A DNA stretch of 64,000 nt, taken from Lachnospiraceae bacterium. Its GTDB lineage: Bacteria; Bacillota; Clostridia; Lachnospirales; Lachnospiraceae. A program made the position numbers and the translations under genes. Below are positions 26,486-35,785 of this stretch, piece by piece (positions within the stretch are counted from its first letter, which is position 1; each line of letters starts with the position of its first letter). The stretch spans positions 1 to 64,000 of the forward strand of contig JAPFDH010000128.1 in assembly GCA_026169045.1 (NCBI GenBank), read 5' to 3'. The notes under the pieces are model-generated. The model did no database searches. It was not told where the DNA came from and was given only the letters and a program-made list of their open reading frames with translations.

Positions 26486-27844
26486 TCATCCTCTTTTCTT
26501 CAATTCAGGCATAATCGTCACCAACATAGTAATAAAGCAGGCAAGTCCGCCGATTAAATTTGAAATAGGCTCTGCCCAAAATACACCATTCACTCCCATA
26601 TTGCCAATCATCGGCAAAATCAACGTTAACGGAACGACAATCACGACTTTTCGAAAAATAGAAAAGAATGTCGCTTTTTTCGCTTTCCCCAATGCCACAA
26701 AAATACACTGGCCCGTAAACTGGAGAGCCATAAAGCAGAAACCAAAAAAATAAATGTGAAGAGCAGGAACCCCTGCCTCCGTCAACGTTCCGCTTCCGTC
26801 AAACAATCGGATAAAAAACTCCGGCCAAATCCGCAAAATTCCCCAGGCGGCCATTGTATAGATTACACAGACAATTGTGACAAATACTATCGCTTTCTTT
26901 AACCGATCATAGGATTTTCTTCCATAATTATAACTCATAACCGGAGACGCACCATTGGTCAGACCGGAAACCGGCATTGTAAAAATCTCCCTGACAGAAT
27001 TCAATACCGTCATGACACCAATATAAACATCTCCGCCATATGTTTGTAATGTGACATTACATGCAATCTGTACCAGACTGTTATTAAAAGCCATTACAAA
27101 ACCGGATACTCCCAAAGCCATAATGGAACGAACCCGTTTCCATTGAATTTTCAGACATGTTCTTTTTAAATGCTGTTCCGCTTTGCTTCCTGTTAAGAAT
27201 GTCATAACCCAAAGAGCAGAACAAAACTGGGAAATCACGGTTGCCACAGCAGCTCCACGTACCCCCATACCAAAAACAAAAATAAAAATGGGATCTAATA
27301 TAATATTAAGAAACGCTCCGATTAAAATGGTAAACATACCGGTATTTCCAAATCCCTGTCCATTTATAAACGGATTCATTCCTATGGAAATCATAACAAA
27401 AACAGACCCAAGAAGATAAATCTGAATATATTGCTCGGCATAAGGAAATGTGGCATCACTGGCACCGAATACGTATAAAATAGGTTTGTAAAAAAGAGAG
27501 CCGAGTATCATTAAAATCAGCCCTGTCGCTACCAACATGGTAAACGCATTTCCCATTATTTTTTCTGCTTCTTCCGTGTTTCCCCTGCCCCGTTCCATGG
27601 CAAACAAAGGTCCCCCTCCGTTTCCAAATAGGTTGGTGAATGCTGTAATCAGAGTTATAATAGGAAAACATAGCCCCACGCCCGTCAATGCCAGAGAACC
27701 AATTTCTTCTATCCTTCCTATATACATTCGGTCAACCACATTATATAACAGATTCAGACACTGCGCGATGATCATAGGGACAGAGACTTCCAAAATATTC
27801 CTGTATACGCTGCCTGTTGAGAAATTTGTCTGATGTGCCTGCAT
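26486..27844 (-). CDS. MATE family efflux transporter
   Basis: The 452-aa protein has twelve predicted helices and the MATE pattern VPMIIAQCLNLLYNVVDRMY with IGSLALTGVG, then a second related half. It exports cationic compounds in exchange for Na+ or H+. ATG 27844 follows GAGAGGAAGTGTTGTT; the 31-residue extension to 27937 has no site. It lies 47 nt downstream of the LysR-type gene on the same strand, so the pair is probably one transcript in which the regulator controls the exporter. Confidence 0.92.
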   Translation of the reverse strand: MQAHQTNFSTGSVYRNILEVSVPMIIAQCLNLLYNVVDRMYIGRIEEIGSLALTGVGLCFPIITLITAFTNLFGNGGGPLFAMERGRGNTEEAEKIMGNAFTMLVATGLILMILGSLFYKPILYVFGASDATFPYAEQYIQIYLLGSVFVMISIGMNPFINGQGFGNTGMFTILIGAFLNIILDPIFIFVFGMGVRGAAVATVISQFCSALWVMTFLTGSKAEQHLKRTCLKIQWKRVRSIMALGVSGFVMAFNNSLVQIACNVTLQTYGGDVYIGVMTVLNSVREIFTMPVSGLTNGASPVMSYNYGRKSYDRLKKAIVFVTIVCVIYTMAAWGILRIWPEFFIRLFDGSGTLTEAGVPALHIYFFGFCFMALQFTGQCIFVALGKAKKATFFSIFRKVVIVVPLTLILPMIGNMGVNGVFWAEPISNLIGGLACFITMLVTIMPELKKRG

Positions 27845-27891
27845 AACAACACTTCCTCTCTTTTTGGTAAAATAATTTTGCTGAAGACACG

Positions 27892-28821
27892 CTATTTTTC
27901 CCGCATCGGTTCTCCGTTTTTCAATTTTTGTACACAAGATACAATATACTCATAAAACTCGGTGACATACAAATTTTCCTCTGAGTGATTATAAAATGTC
28001 ACAAGTACTTCTCTTCTGCAAACAGGATTTTTAATTGGAACCAATACTACATTGGAAGCTGTTACCGGTCCCCAGGTGTACTCCGGCCAAAAGCCAACCC
28101 CCAACCCTGCTCCGATCAGATTTTCCACCGCAGAAGGAACGTCACTTTCAAAAATAATCTGAGGAGAGAATCCTGCCGTCATACAAAACTGCTCACAAAT
28201 CGCCCGGATCAGCTTGGAGTTATTCATACTGATATATCCATCCTTTGCCGTGTCCAACAAATTAATGTGTGGGCGCTTCGCATAATCCGATCCTGCCGGT
28301 ACTGCTAAATAGAATGTTTCTTCCAGAATTTTCTTTACCGGCCGTTCCTCTTTTCCTTCTTCACAAATATTATTTTGATCGGAATCACAAGAATCCATCT
28401 GAGAAATCTGACTGGTGATACACAAATCACAACCGGACGGATCCTCTTTCTGAGATACTTGGAAATTAATATCCGGATGCATCATTTTATAGGAAATAAT
28501 ACCATCCGTGATAATGCTGGATGCCGCGCGAATATTTAAATGAATTGTTTTTTTCTGCCGTTCCTCTGTTTCCTGAAGCCTGCCCGGAAGTCCATCCATG
28601 ATATCAATCACCGGTGTTATAATTTCTACCAGCTGCCTGCCTGCTTCGCTCAATACAATATTTCTGCTTCTATGTTCAAAAAGAGAAACACCCAGCTCTT
28701 TTTCCAATCGTCTCATGGACTGGGACAAAGATGGCTGGGCTATGTGAAGCTGTTCTGCTGCTTTTGTGATATGTTCATATTTGGCGACTGCCAAAAAATA
28801 TTTCAACTGTAGAAGTAACAT
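27892..28821 (-). CDS. LysR-family transcriptional regulator
   Basis: The 309-aa regulator has an N-terminal winged helix-turn-helix (LLLQLKYFLAVAKYEHITKA, AAEQLHIAQPSLSQSMRRLE, residues 1-60) and a C-terminal periplasmic-binding-like effector domain. The effector domain carries several Cys (CDLCITSQ, SCDSDQNNICEE). ATG 28821 follows AAGGAAAGGAAAAATCT; upstream in-frame sequence to 28968 is AT-rich and unsupported. Unlike many LysR genes it is not divergent from its probable target, the MATE exporter, but directly upstream of it. Confidence 0.92.
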   Translation of the reverse strand: MLLLQLKYFLAVAKYEHITKAAEQLHIAQPSLSQSMRRLEKELGVSLFEHRSRNIVLSEAGRQLVEIITPVIDIMDGLPGRLQETEERQKKTIHLNIRAASSIITDGIISYKMMHPDINFQVSQKEDPSGCDLCITSQISQMDSCDSDQNNICEEGKEERPVKKILEETFYLAVPAGSDYAKRPHINLLDTAKDGYISMNNSKLIRAICEQFCMTAGFSPQIIFESDVPSAVENLIGAGLGVGFWPEYTWGPVTASNVVLVPIKNPVCRREVLVTFYNHSEENLYVTEFYEYIVSCVQKLKNGEPMREK

Positions 28822-29025
28822 TAGATTTTTCCTTTCCTTTCTACAATTTTGACTAATAATAGGATAAAACCTATTAATATATATCATATTATATATTTGA
28901 TATAATAAAAAATCAAGTATATCATAGAACGATGGCAGGGGGGAAAAAAACAGTGACATTTGATACAATTCGATGTATGATTGGATTGACAGATATTTAT
29001 TCTTAAGTTAAGGAGGTGTTTATGT

Positions 29026-29337
29026 ATGGAACAAGTCTTAAAACGGCTCTATGAGATTGAATCTGCTGCTGAAGCAATCATGCAGAAAGCGGATGAGAAA
29101 AAAAAGTTAATGTCCAAAGAAATGGATGAGAAAACAGCTGCATTTGATCAGAAGATCCAGAACGAGACTGCGCAAACCATCGCCCACCAGAAAGAAGAAC
29201 TTACGAAACAAATCCAGAAAGAACTGGAAGAACAGAAAAAGGAAACTGAACGCCTGTTATTAGCCCTTGAGCAGGATTATCAAAAAAATCATAATAAGCT
29301 GGCTAAACAGATTTTGCAGTCTCTGATTCAAGAATAA
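29026..29337 (+). CDS. V-type ATPase subunit H (G/NtpF-like stalk protein)
   Basis: The 103-aa protein is a continuous Lys/Glu/Gln-rich coiled coil with no globular domain. This is typical of the small peripheral-stalk subunit that pairs with subunit E in bacterial and archaeal V/A-type ATPases. TAAGGAGGTGTTTATGT precedes the start. It is the first gene of the nine-gene operon, 31 nt before subunit C. The assignment rests on composition and position because the sequence itself is low-information. Confidence 0.8.
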   Translation: MEQVLKRLYEIESAAEAIMQKADEKKKLMSKEMDEKTAAFDQKIQNETAQTIAHQKEELTKQIQKELEEQKKETERLLLALEQDYQKNHNKLAKQILQSLIQE

Positions 29338-29368
29338 TCCGCCTTTGACGGCAGAAGGGAGTTTCAAT

Positions 29369-30418
29369 ATGCCAAGTTTATTGAAATATAGTGGTATCAC
29401 CACTAAAGTGCGCGCCATGCACAGTAAACTCATCAAACCTTCTGGATATGAGGCACTGGTTTCCCTGGAACGAGTTTCTGATGCGCTTTCCTGGCTGAAA
29501 CATCAGCCATCTTATTCCCATGTTTTTGATGGACTGGAAGAAGGAAAGGCTCACCGCGGAGAGATTGAGTCCCTTCTGACAAATGCCTTATATGAAGATT
29601 TTACCAAGATCTACCGTTTTGCTGATATGAAACAGAGAAAATTCATGGACTTCTATTTCATGCATTACGAGATCGCCATTTTAAAAAAATGTTTACGGAG
29701 TGCATATGCCAAGTCTGAAAATGCTTTGGATTTATCCATGTTCCGCGAATTTTTTGAAAAACATTCCGATGTGGATATTGTCAGACTGGGCGGGTGCATG
29801 TCCATCGATGAATTTATCACTGTGCTTCACGGTTCCCGCTATTACGGACCGCTTAGCCGTATGAAACAAACCTCAGATCCTTCTCTTTTTGATTATGAAA
29901 TGGCTCTGGATTTATACTACTTTTCATATATCTGGAAGTCAAAAGATAAAGTACTGAAAGGGAAAGACTTAAAGGCATTAACAGAGGTATATGGACCACG
30001 TTTGGATCTTTTAAATGTACAATGGATTTACCGTGCAAAAAAATATTATAATATGGCTCCAGTATATATATACTCTCTATTAATCCCATGTAATTACAAA
30101 ATCCGCCCGGCTGTTATTAAATCCTTGGTCGAATGCGGTTCTATGGAAGAATTCTTTACGATTCTGGACAAGACACCTTATGCTGCGTCTTATCAAAAAG
30201 AATCGGATGCCGGAATACGTTCCATTGAAACCCTTTATACGACAATCCTGAAAAATATTTTCAGTCTAGCAAACCGCCGGAATCCTTATTCCATCGCCTG
30301 CATTAATTCCTATCTCTATTTCAAAGAAGAAGAGATTCAGCGCATTACGACGATCATTGAAGGAATCCGCTATCAGCTACCCCCGGGAGAGATCGCAAAA
30401 TATTCATTAAATACGTAA
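29369..30418 (+). CDS. ntpC: V-type ATPase subunit C
   Basis: The 349-aa all-helical protein is the subunit C/AC39 type, which links the central shaft to the membrane rotor. Family-like patterns include NALYEDFTKIYRFADMKQRK and the C-terminal INSYLYFKEEEIQRITTIIE, which precedes the end at about residue 349. ATG 29369 (MPSLLKYSG) follows GAAGGGAGTTTCAAT; the TTG frame from 29345 adds eight residues without support. It is 16 nt upstream of subunit I. Confidence 0.9.
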   Translation: MPSLLKYSGITTKVRAMHSKLIKPSGYEALVSLERVSDALSWLKHQPSYSHVFDGLEEGKAHRGEIESLLTNALYEDFTKIYRFADMKQRKFMDFYFMHYEIAILKKCLRSAYAKSENALDLSMFREFFEKHSDVDIVRLGGCMSIDEFITVLHGSRYYGPLSRMKQTSDPSLFDYEMALDLYYFSYIWKSKDKVLKGKDLKALTEVYGPRLDLLNVQWIYRAKKYYNMAPVYIYSLLIPCNYKIRPAVIKSLVECGSMEEFFTILDKTPYAASYQKESDAGIRSIETLYTTILKNIFSLANRRNPYSIACINSYLYFKEEEIQRITTIIEGIRYQLPPGEIAKYSLNT

Positions 30419-30434
30419 ACGGAGGTGTGTCAAG

Positions 30435-32360
30435 TTGATAGAAAGAATGCAATTTATAAGTATCACCGGTCCGAAAAACGACATTGACAGAGTCATAAAC
30501 GAATACTTATCTCACTATGAAATCCAACTTGAAAATGCTCTCGCAGAACTGTCCACCGTGGCCGATTTAACCCCATTCCTTGCAATAAATCCTTATAAAG
30601 AATCATGTTCAAGAGCAGAAGAACTGATTATGAAACTGGATACATCAAATTTAACCGCAGACCCTTCCATAAGCATTGAAGATTCCATACAGACAATCAC
30701 AAAAGCAGTAGCCGACCTTCAGGAAATAGATGATGCTTATGTGTCTGTTGATTCGGAACGAAGCCGCCTGCAGACTTCTCTTGATAAAATCCGTCCTTTT
30801 GATGGTCTGGACTTTGATGTGGACAAAATTCTCCATTTTAAAGCTATTAAGTTCCGATTCGGACGTATTGCCAAGGAATATATCAGCAAATTTGAACGGT
30901 ATGTATATGACAATGTGGACACATTGTTCTATAAATGCCATACGGATGAGAACTATGTCTGGGGCGTCTGTTTTCTTCCAGCCAGACAATCCGACAAAAT
31001 AGATGCTATTTATAAATCGATGCATTTTGAGCGCGTCTATCTTCCCGATGAATATGAGGGAACTCCTCATGATGCAATCATGAAATTAAATACACAATTG
31101 GCAAATCTGGATCAAAAACTGAAAGAAAGAGATCAGAAAAAAGCGGATTATCTAAATAGCAAAAAACAGCTTTTGTACTCTTCCTATATCAAGTTAAAAA
31201 ATCAGGCCAGCAATTTTGATATTCGAAAATTAGCGGCTTGCACCGAAAACCATACTACCTTCTACATTCTATGCGGATGGATGGCACAAAAAGATGCCGC
31301 AGCTTTGGCAAAAGAGGTGGAACATGATGAAAACCTGTACTGTATCATTGAAGATGATCAGCATAATATTCTTTCCAAACCACCTACCAAACTGAAAAAC
31401 CCCAAAATATTTAAACCTTTCGAAATGTTTGTTGAAATGTATGGACTTCCAAACTATCATGAATTTGATCCAACAATATTTGTGGCTCTCACATATACCT
31501 TCATCTTTGGTTGGATGTTTGGTGATGTAGGACAGGGTCTATGTTTATTAATAGGCGGTTTTCTTTTATACCACTTTAAAAAGATTAATTTGGCCGCTAT
31601 TATCGGCTATGCCGGTATCTTTTCCACATTTTTCGGCTTTATGTTTGGCAGTTTCTTCGGATTTGAAGACGTCCTTCCAGCGATCTGGATGCGCCCTGTC
31701 ACACAGATGACCGAACTTCCGTTTATCGGCAAATTGAACACGGTATTCATCTTTGCCATCGCATTCGGCATGTTGATTATCGTTATCACCATGATTCTTC
31801 ACATTATAAATGCCATTCGGCAAAAAGACTTTGAAGGAACCTGGTTTGATACCAATGGAGTTGCAGGACTTGTCTTTTATGCATCCGCCATTTTGGTTAT
31901 TGTCCTGTTCATGACAGAAAATCCGATCCCTGCCGGAATCGTTTTAGCTGTTATGTTTATTGTTCCGCTTATTCTGATTGGATTTAAAGAACCAATTACC
32001 CATTTGCTTTTAAAGAAAAAAAGCAGTGAGCATACAGGACCTGTCATGACTGTCGTACAAGCATTTTTTGAACTGTTTGAAGTTTTATTGAGTTATTTTT
32101 CAAACACATTATCCTTTGTACGTATTGGAGCCTTTGCTGTCAGTCATGCTGCCATGATGGAAGTTGTCTTAATGTTAGCAGGCGCTGAAAACGGTGCATC
32201 TCCGAATTGGATTGTTATTATCCTTGGAAATGCTTTTGTCTGTGGTATGGAAGGTCTTATTGTTGGAATTCAGGTACTCCGTCTGGAATACTATGAAATG
32301 TTCAGCCGTTTTTACAAAGGAGACGGACGTCCTTTCAAACCTTTTATTCATCACAAATAA
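30435..32360 (+). CDS. ntpI: V-type ATPase subunit I
   Basis: The 641-aa subunit has a soluble coiled-coil N-terminal half (residues 1-340) and a C-terminal half with seven or eight membrane helices. The membrane half has the stator pattern LTYTFIFGWMFGDVGQG and a conserved helix SYFSNTLSFVRIGAFAVSH carrying the Arg that faces the rotor Glu. It forms the ion half-channels. The start is a TTG (30435) with GGAGGTG 9 nt upstream; ATG 30447 is an alternative. Two stem-loops follow before subunit K. Confidence 0.95.
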   Translation: MIERMQFISITGPKNDIDRVINEYLSHYEIQLENALAELSTVADLTPFLAINPYKESCSRAEELIMKLDTSNLTADPSISIEDSIQTITKAVADLQEIDDAYVSVDSERSRLQTSLDKIRPFDGLDFDVDKILHFKAIKFRFGRIAKEYISKFERYVYDNVDTLFYKCHTDENYVWGVCFLPARQSDKIDAIYKSMHFERVYLPDEYEGTPHDAIMKLNTQLANLDQKLKERDQKKADYLNSKKQLLYSSYIKLKNQASNFDIRKLAACTENHTTFYILCGWMAQKDAAALAKEVEHDENLYCIIEDDQHNILSKPPTKLKNPKIFKPFEMFVEMYGLPNYHEFDPTIFVALTYTFIFGWMFGDVGQGLCLLIGGFLLYHFKKINLAAIIGYAGIFSTFFGFMFGSFFGFEDVLPAIWMRPVTQMTELPFIGKLNTVFIFAIAFGMLIIVITMILHIINAIRQKDFEGTWFDTNGVAGLVFYASAILVIVLFMTENPIPAGIVLAVMFIVPLILIGFKEPITHLLLKKKSSEHTGPVMTVVQAFFELFEVLLSYFSNTLSFVRIGAFAVSHAAMMEVVLMLAGAENGASPNWIVIILGNAFVCGMEGLIVGIQVLRLEYYEMFSRFYKGDGRPFKPFIHHK

Positions 32361-32371
32361 TTCCGGTCTTT

Positions 32372-32492
32372 ATACCGCACGATATCAGACAAAGACAAAT
32401 GAATTTTTTGTTTTGTCTGTTCTGCGGTATGTTAGATAAACCTTCGGCCGGAAAATTATGATTTTTTAATGATAGAATACGAAATTTTCCGG
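32372..32492 (+). promoter_or_regulatory. Two stem-loops between ntpI and ntpK
   Basis: The first hairpin (32372-32430) is closed by TACCGCA/TGCGGTA with an inner AGACAAA/TTTGTCT stem. The second (32448-32492) is closed by CCGGAAAATT/AATTTTCCGG. Neither has a terminator T-run. The 170-nt gap is the widest inside the operon and lies directly before the subunit needed in most copies. Confidence 0.65.
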
Positions 32493-32530
32493 TCAAATCT
32501 ATTTACTCAATTTTTAAGGAGGATAAAATT

Positions 32531-32965
32531 ATGTCATTAACAGTAAAAATCACTTTAATCATTGCCCTGGTATTAAGTATCGTCATTCCATTCGGATATT
32601 ATCTGCTTGGAGAAAAGAGAAAGGGCCGTTATAAAACCACTATTGCTACGAATTCATTTTTCTTCTTTGGAACCATGGTTGTCGCTGCTGTCATGATGTT
32701 TGGAGGAAATGATGTACAGGCTGCCTCTGAAGTTGCTGCATCTGGCGACCTGGCAACTGGCCTTGGTTATCTTGCCGCAGCTCTTGTAACTGGTCTTTCC
32801 TGTATCGGTGGTGGTATTGCCGTAGCAAGCGCAGCTTCTGCAGCTCTTGGAGCAATCAGCGAAGACTCCAGTGTCCTTGGTAAATCTTTAATCTTTGTTG
32901 GTCTGGCAGAAGGTGTTGCTCTGTATGGACTAATCATTTCTTTCATGATCTTAGGTAAATTATGA
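32531..32965 (+). CDS. ntpK: V-type ATPase subunit K (rotor ring)
   Basis: The 144-aa proteolipid has four hydrophobic helices. The last pair has the rotor signature CIGGGIAVASAASAALGAIS and LIFVGLAEGVALYG, with the ion-carrying Glu near residue 127. The first pair (residues 5-60) has no matching carboxylate, so each subunit carries one ion site. The Gln ligands of the Enterococcus Na+ ring are not evident, so proton coupling is possible; this is inference. AAGGAGGATAAAATT precedes the ATG. The rotor needs several copies per complex. Confidence 0.95.
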   Translation: MSLTVKITLIIALVLSIVIPFGYYLLGEKRKGRYKTTIATNSFFFFGTMVVAAVMMFGGNDVQAASEVAASGDLATGLGYLAAALVTGLSCIGGGIAVASAASAALGAISEDSSVLGKSLIFVGLAEGVALYGLIISFMILGKL

Positions 32966-32999
32966 TCCCAGACAAGAATTTCGGAAAGGGGCAATCCCT

Positions 33000-33308
33000 A
33001 TGAAAATGTATTTAATCAGTGACAATATCGATACCTACACTGGCATGCGCCTGGTAGGTATCGAAGGTTGTGTTGTCCATGAAAAACAGGAATTAAAAGA
33101 TGCCATGGAACGGGCCATAGCCGATCCATCCATCGGTGTTTTATTGCTGACAGAAAAATTCGGGAGGGATTTTCCGGAAGTCGTAACCCCTCTTAAAATG
33201 GCTACAAAAGTGCCCATTATTATTGAAGTTCCCGACCGGCATGGTACCGGCCGCAAACCGGATTTTATCACATCCTATGTAAATGAAGCCATCGGGCTCA
33301 AACTGTAA
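33000..33308 (+). CDS. V-type ATPase subunit F
   Basis: The 102-aa protein has the small Rossmann-like subunit F outline: MYLISDNIDTYTGMRLVGIE at the start, GVLLLTEKF in the middle and PIIIEVPDRHGTG near the end. It binds subunit D in the central shaft (called NtpG in Enterococcus). AAAGGGGCAATCCCT precedes the ATG. It is 34 nt after subunit K. Confidence 0.92.
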   Translation: MKMYLISDNIDTYTGMRLVGIEGCVVHEKQELKDAMERAIADPSIGVLLLTEKFGRDFPEVVTPLKMATKVPIIIEVPDRHGTGRKPDFITSYVNEAIGLKL

Positions 33309-33330
33309 AAGCAACATTCCTGTCAACGCG

Positions 33331-33362
33331 CCAGTGCTTTATCAGATTCTATGCAGCACTGG
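33331..33362 (+). other. Stem-loop between subunits F and E
   Basis: CCAGTGCT pairs with AGCACTGG around a 16-nt loop. No T-run follows. It lies 26 nt before the subunit E start and may stabilise or separate parts of the operon mRNA. Confidence 0.5.
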
Positions 33363-33388
33363 ATCAATGAAAAAAAGAAGGTGATAGC

Positions 33389-33976
33389 ATGACAACAGAT
33401 GAAAAATTACAGCATTTCCTAGAGGCTTCCATGGAAGAATCCAGAGCACACAGCCATCAGATAATCGCAGATTATCAGGAAGCTCTCGATAAAATATTTG
33501 AAGACCATAAAGAAGATGTTTTACGTAAAGCCCGCCTTGAAATAAAAAATGAGACGGATAAAATTCGGCGAGAAGGCAATCAGCAGCTGGCCAGAGAACA
33601 TCTTCACATTAAAAGGGCTCTCAACAAAAAGAATACCGAATTAACAGAAAAATTATTTGTAGAAGTACAGGACTTACTGGAAAACTATATGGATTCCTCT
33701 GCCTATAATGATCTGCTGAAAAAGCAGATTCTAAAAGCCAAGTCCTTTGCAGGTGACGAAGAAATCATTATATACATTGATCCTGCAGATACCAGCAAAA
33801 AGCGTGGTTTGGAAGAAGCCACACACAGCCATTTAACCATCAGTCAATATTCTTTTGGCGGCGGTACCCGTGCCGTAATTCCATCCAAGAATATTCTGAT
33901 TGATAATTCATTCCAGGCTAAAATGGCAGAAGCAAAGGAAAATTTCAGATTTGACGGAGGTACTTCCCATGAATAA
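33389..33976 (+). CDS. ntpE: V-type ATPase subunit E
   Basis: The 195-aa peripheral-stalk subunit has a long charged N-terminal coiled coil (residues 1-100) and a C-terminal globular part with YSFGGGTRAVIPSKNILIDN and [13 protein letters not shown] at the end. It pairs with the small subunit H to connect the catalytic head to subunit I. GAAGGTGATAGC precedes the ATG. The last 8 nt overlap the subunit A start. Confidence 0.92.
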   Translation: MTTDEKLQHFLEASMEESRAHSHQIIADYQEALDKIFEDHKEDVLRKARLEIKNETDKIRREGNQQLAREHLHIKRALNKKNTELTEKLFVEVQDLLENYMDSSAYNDLLKKQILKAKSFAGDEEIIIYIDPADTSKKRGLEEATHSHLTISQYSFGGGTRAVIPSKNILIDNSFQAKMAEAKENFRFDGGTSHE

Positions 33977-35741
33977 CGAAACAACAGGTATCATCTATGG
34001 AATCAACGGCCCCGTCATTTATATCAAGGGTAAAACCGGATTCCGTATGGGTGAAATGGTTTATGTCGGAAAGGAAAAACTGGTGGGTGAAGTCATCCGT
34101 CTGGATGAAAAAAAGACCACCATCCAGGTATATGAAGAAACTTCAGGACTCAAACCCGGTGAAGAGGTCATCTCCACAGGAGCTGCGATTTCTGTAACAC
34201 TTGCACCTGGAATTCTTGATAATATTTTTGATGGTATTGAACGACCACTGGGAGAAATCGCAAACATAAGCGGTGCCTATATTAACCGCGGTGTCAGTGT
34301 GGATTCTCTGGACGGTCAAAAAAAATGGAGTACACATATCACAGTGGAAGAAGGGCAGCATATCTACGGCGGAACCATCATCGCTGAGGTACCGGAAACG
34401 CCATCCATTGTTCATAAAGTTATGGTTCCTCCCAATACAGAGGGATATGTGTTAAAGGTAGTTCCAGACGGAGAATATACCATCCATGATCCTTTAATCA
34501 AACTTCAGCTGGAAAACGGCGATGAGATTGATCTGACCATGGTTCAGAAATGGCCCATCCGTGTTCCCCGTCCTTACAGCAAACGTTATCCGGCATCCAT
34601 GCCCCTAATCACAGGACAACGTATATTGGATACTCTCTTTCCTATTGCCAAGGGCGGTACCGCTGCCATTCCAGGTGGATTCGGAACCGGAAAAACCATG
34701 AATCAGCACCAGATTGCAAAATGGTCCGATGCGGATATCATTGTTTACATCGGCTGCGGAGAACGTGGAAATGAAATGACACAGGTTCTGGAAGACTTTT
34801 CCAAACTGGCCGATCCCAAAACAGGTAATCATCTGATGGCACGTACATCCCTGATTGCCAATACTTCCAACATGCCTGTAGCTGCCCGTGAAGCTTCCAT
34901 TTATACCGGAATCACTCTGGCAGAATACTACCGTGATATGGGATATCATGTAGCCATTATGGCTGACTCCACATCCCGTTGGGCAGAAGCCTTGAGAGAA
35001 TTGTCGGGACGTCTGGAAGAAATGCCTGCGGAAGAAGGATTCCCGGCATATCTGGCTTCCAAACTTTCCGCATTCTATGAACGTTCCGGTATGGTTCAGA
35101 ATTTGAACGGAACAGAAGGAAGTGTGTCCATTATCGGTGCCGTTTCCCCACAGGGCGGTGATTTTTCCGAGCCTGTCACACAGAACACCAAACGTTTTGT
35201 TCGCTGTTTCTGGGGATTGGATAAATCTCTTGCTTATGCAAGACATTTCCCAGCCATCAACTGGCTGACTTCCTACAGCGAATATATGTCTGATTTGGCG
35301 CCTTGGTATTCGGAACATGTAGGAAAAAACTTTGTCGATTACCGAAACCAACTGATTTCCCTGTTGAATCAGGAAAGTTCCCTTATGGAAATTGTAAAGC
35401 TGATCGGTTCTGATGTTCTTCCTGATGATCAGAAACTGATCCTGGAAATCGCCAGAGTCATCCGTCTTGGATTTTTACAGCAGAATGCATTCCATAAAGA
35501 TGACACCTGTGTTTCCATGGACAAGCAATTAAAAATGATGGAAACCATTCTCTATCTTTACGACAAATCAAAAGCCCTTGTTACCATGGGCATGCCAATG
35601 AGTGTCTTAAGAAAGAGTGACATTTTCGAGCGTGTAATCAATATCAAATATGATGTGCCCAATGATCATCCGGAACTGTTTGATGAGTATCATAATGCCA
35701 TCGACGCTTTTTATCAAAATGTCATTGACACCAACGCATAA
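33969..35741 (+). CDS. ntpA: V-type ATPase catalytic subunit A
   Basis: The 590-aa catalytic subunit has a beta-barrel N-terminus ([16 protein letters not shown]), the V-type non-homologous insert, P-loop GGFGTGKT (about residue 236) and Walker B/downstream [20 protein letters not shown] (about 335). It hydrolyses or makes ATP at three sites in the A3B3 head. ATG 33969 follows GACGGAGGTACTTCCC and overlaps subunit E; the longer frame to 33900 runs through subunit E. Confidence 0.98.
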   Translation: MNNETTGIIYGINGPVIYIKGKTGFRMGEMVYVGKEKLVGEVIRLDEKKTTIQVYEETSGLKPGEEVISTGAAISVTLAPGILDNIFDGIERPLGEIANISGAYINRGVSVDSLDGQKKWSTHITVEEGQHIYGGTIIAEVPETPSIVHKVMVPPNTEGYVLKVVPDGEYTIHDPLIKLQLENGDEIDLTMVQKWPIRVPRPYSKRYPASMPLITGQRILDTLFPIAKGGTAAIPGGFGTGKTMNQHQIAKWSDADIIVYIGCGERGNEMTQVLEDFSKLADPKTGNHLMARTSLIANTSNMPVAAREASIYTGITLAEYYRDMGYHVAIMADSTSRWAEALRELSGRLEEMPAEEGFPAYLASKLSAFYERSGMVQNLNGTEGSVSIIGAVSPQGGDFSEPVTQNTKRFVRCFWGLDKSLAYARHFPAINWLTSYSEYMSDLAPWYSEHVGKNFVDYRNQLISLLNQESSLMEIVKLIGSDVLPDDQKLILEIARVIRLGFLQQNAFHKDDTCVSMDKQLKMMETILYLYDKSKALVTMGMPMSVLRKSDIFERVINIKYDVPNDHPELFDEYHNAIDAFYQNVIDTNA

Positions 35742-35785
35742 GGGAGAAATAAAACGCCGTACATACGGCAGATTGAGAGGGAATT

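Noticed and set aside
34605..35351. A 248-codon antisense frame within ntpA
   Set aside because: It is fully inside the conserved catalytic subunit gene and shows no ribosome site or recognisable domain.
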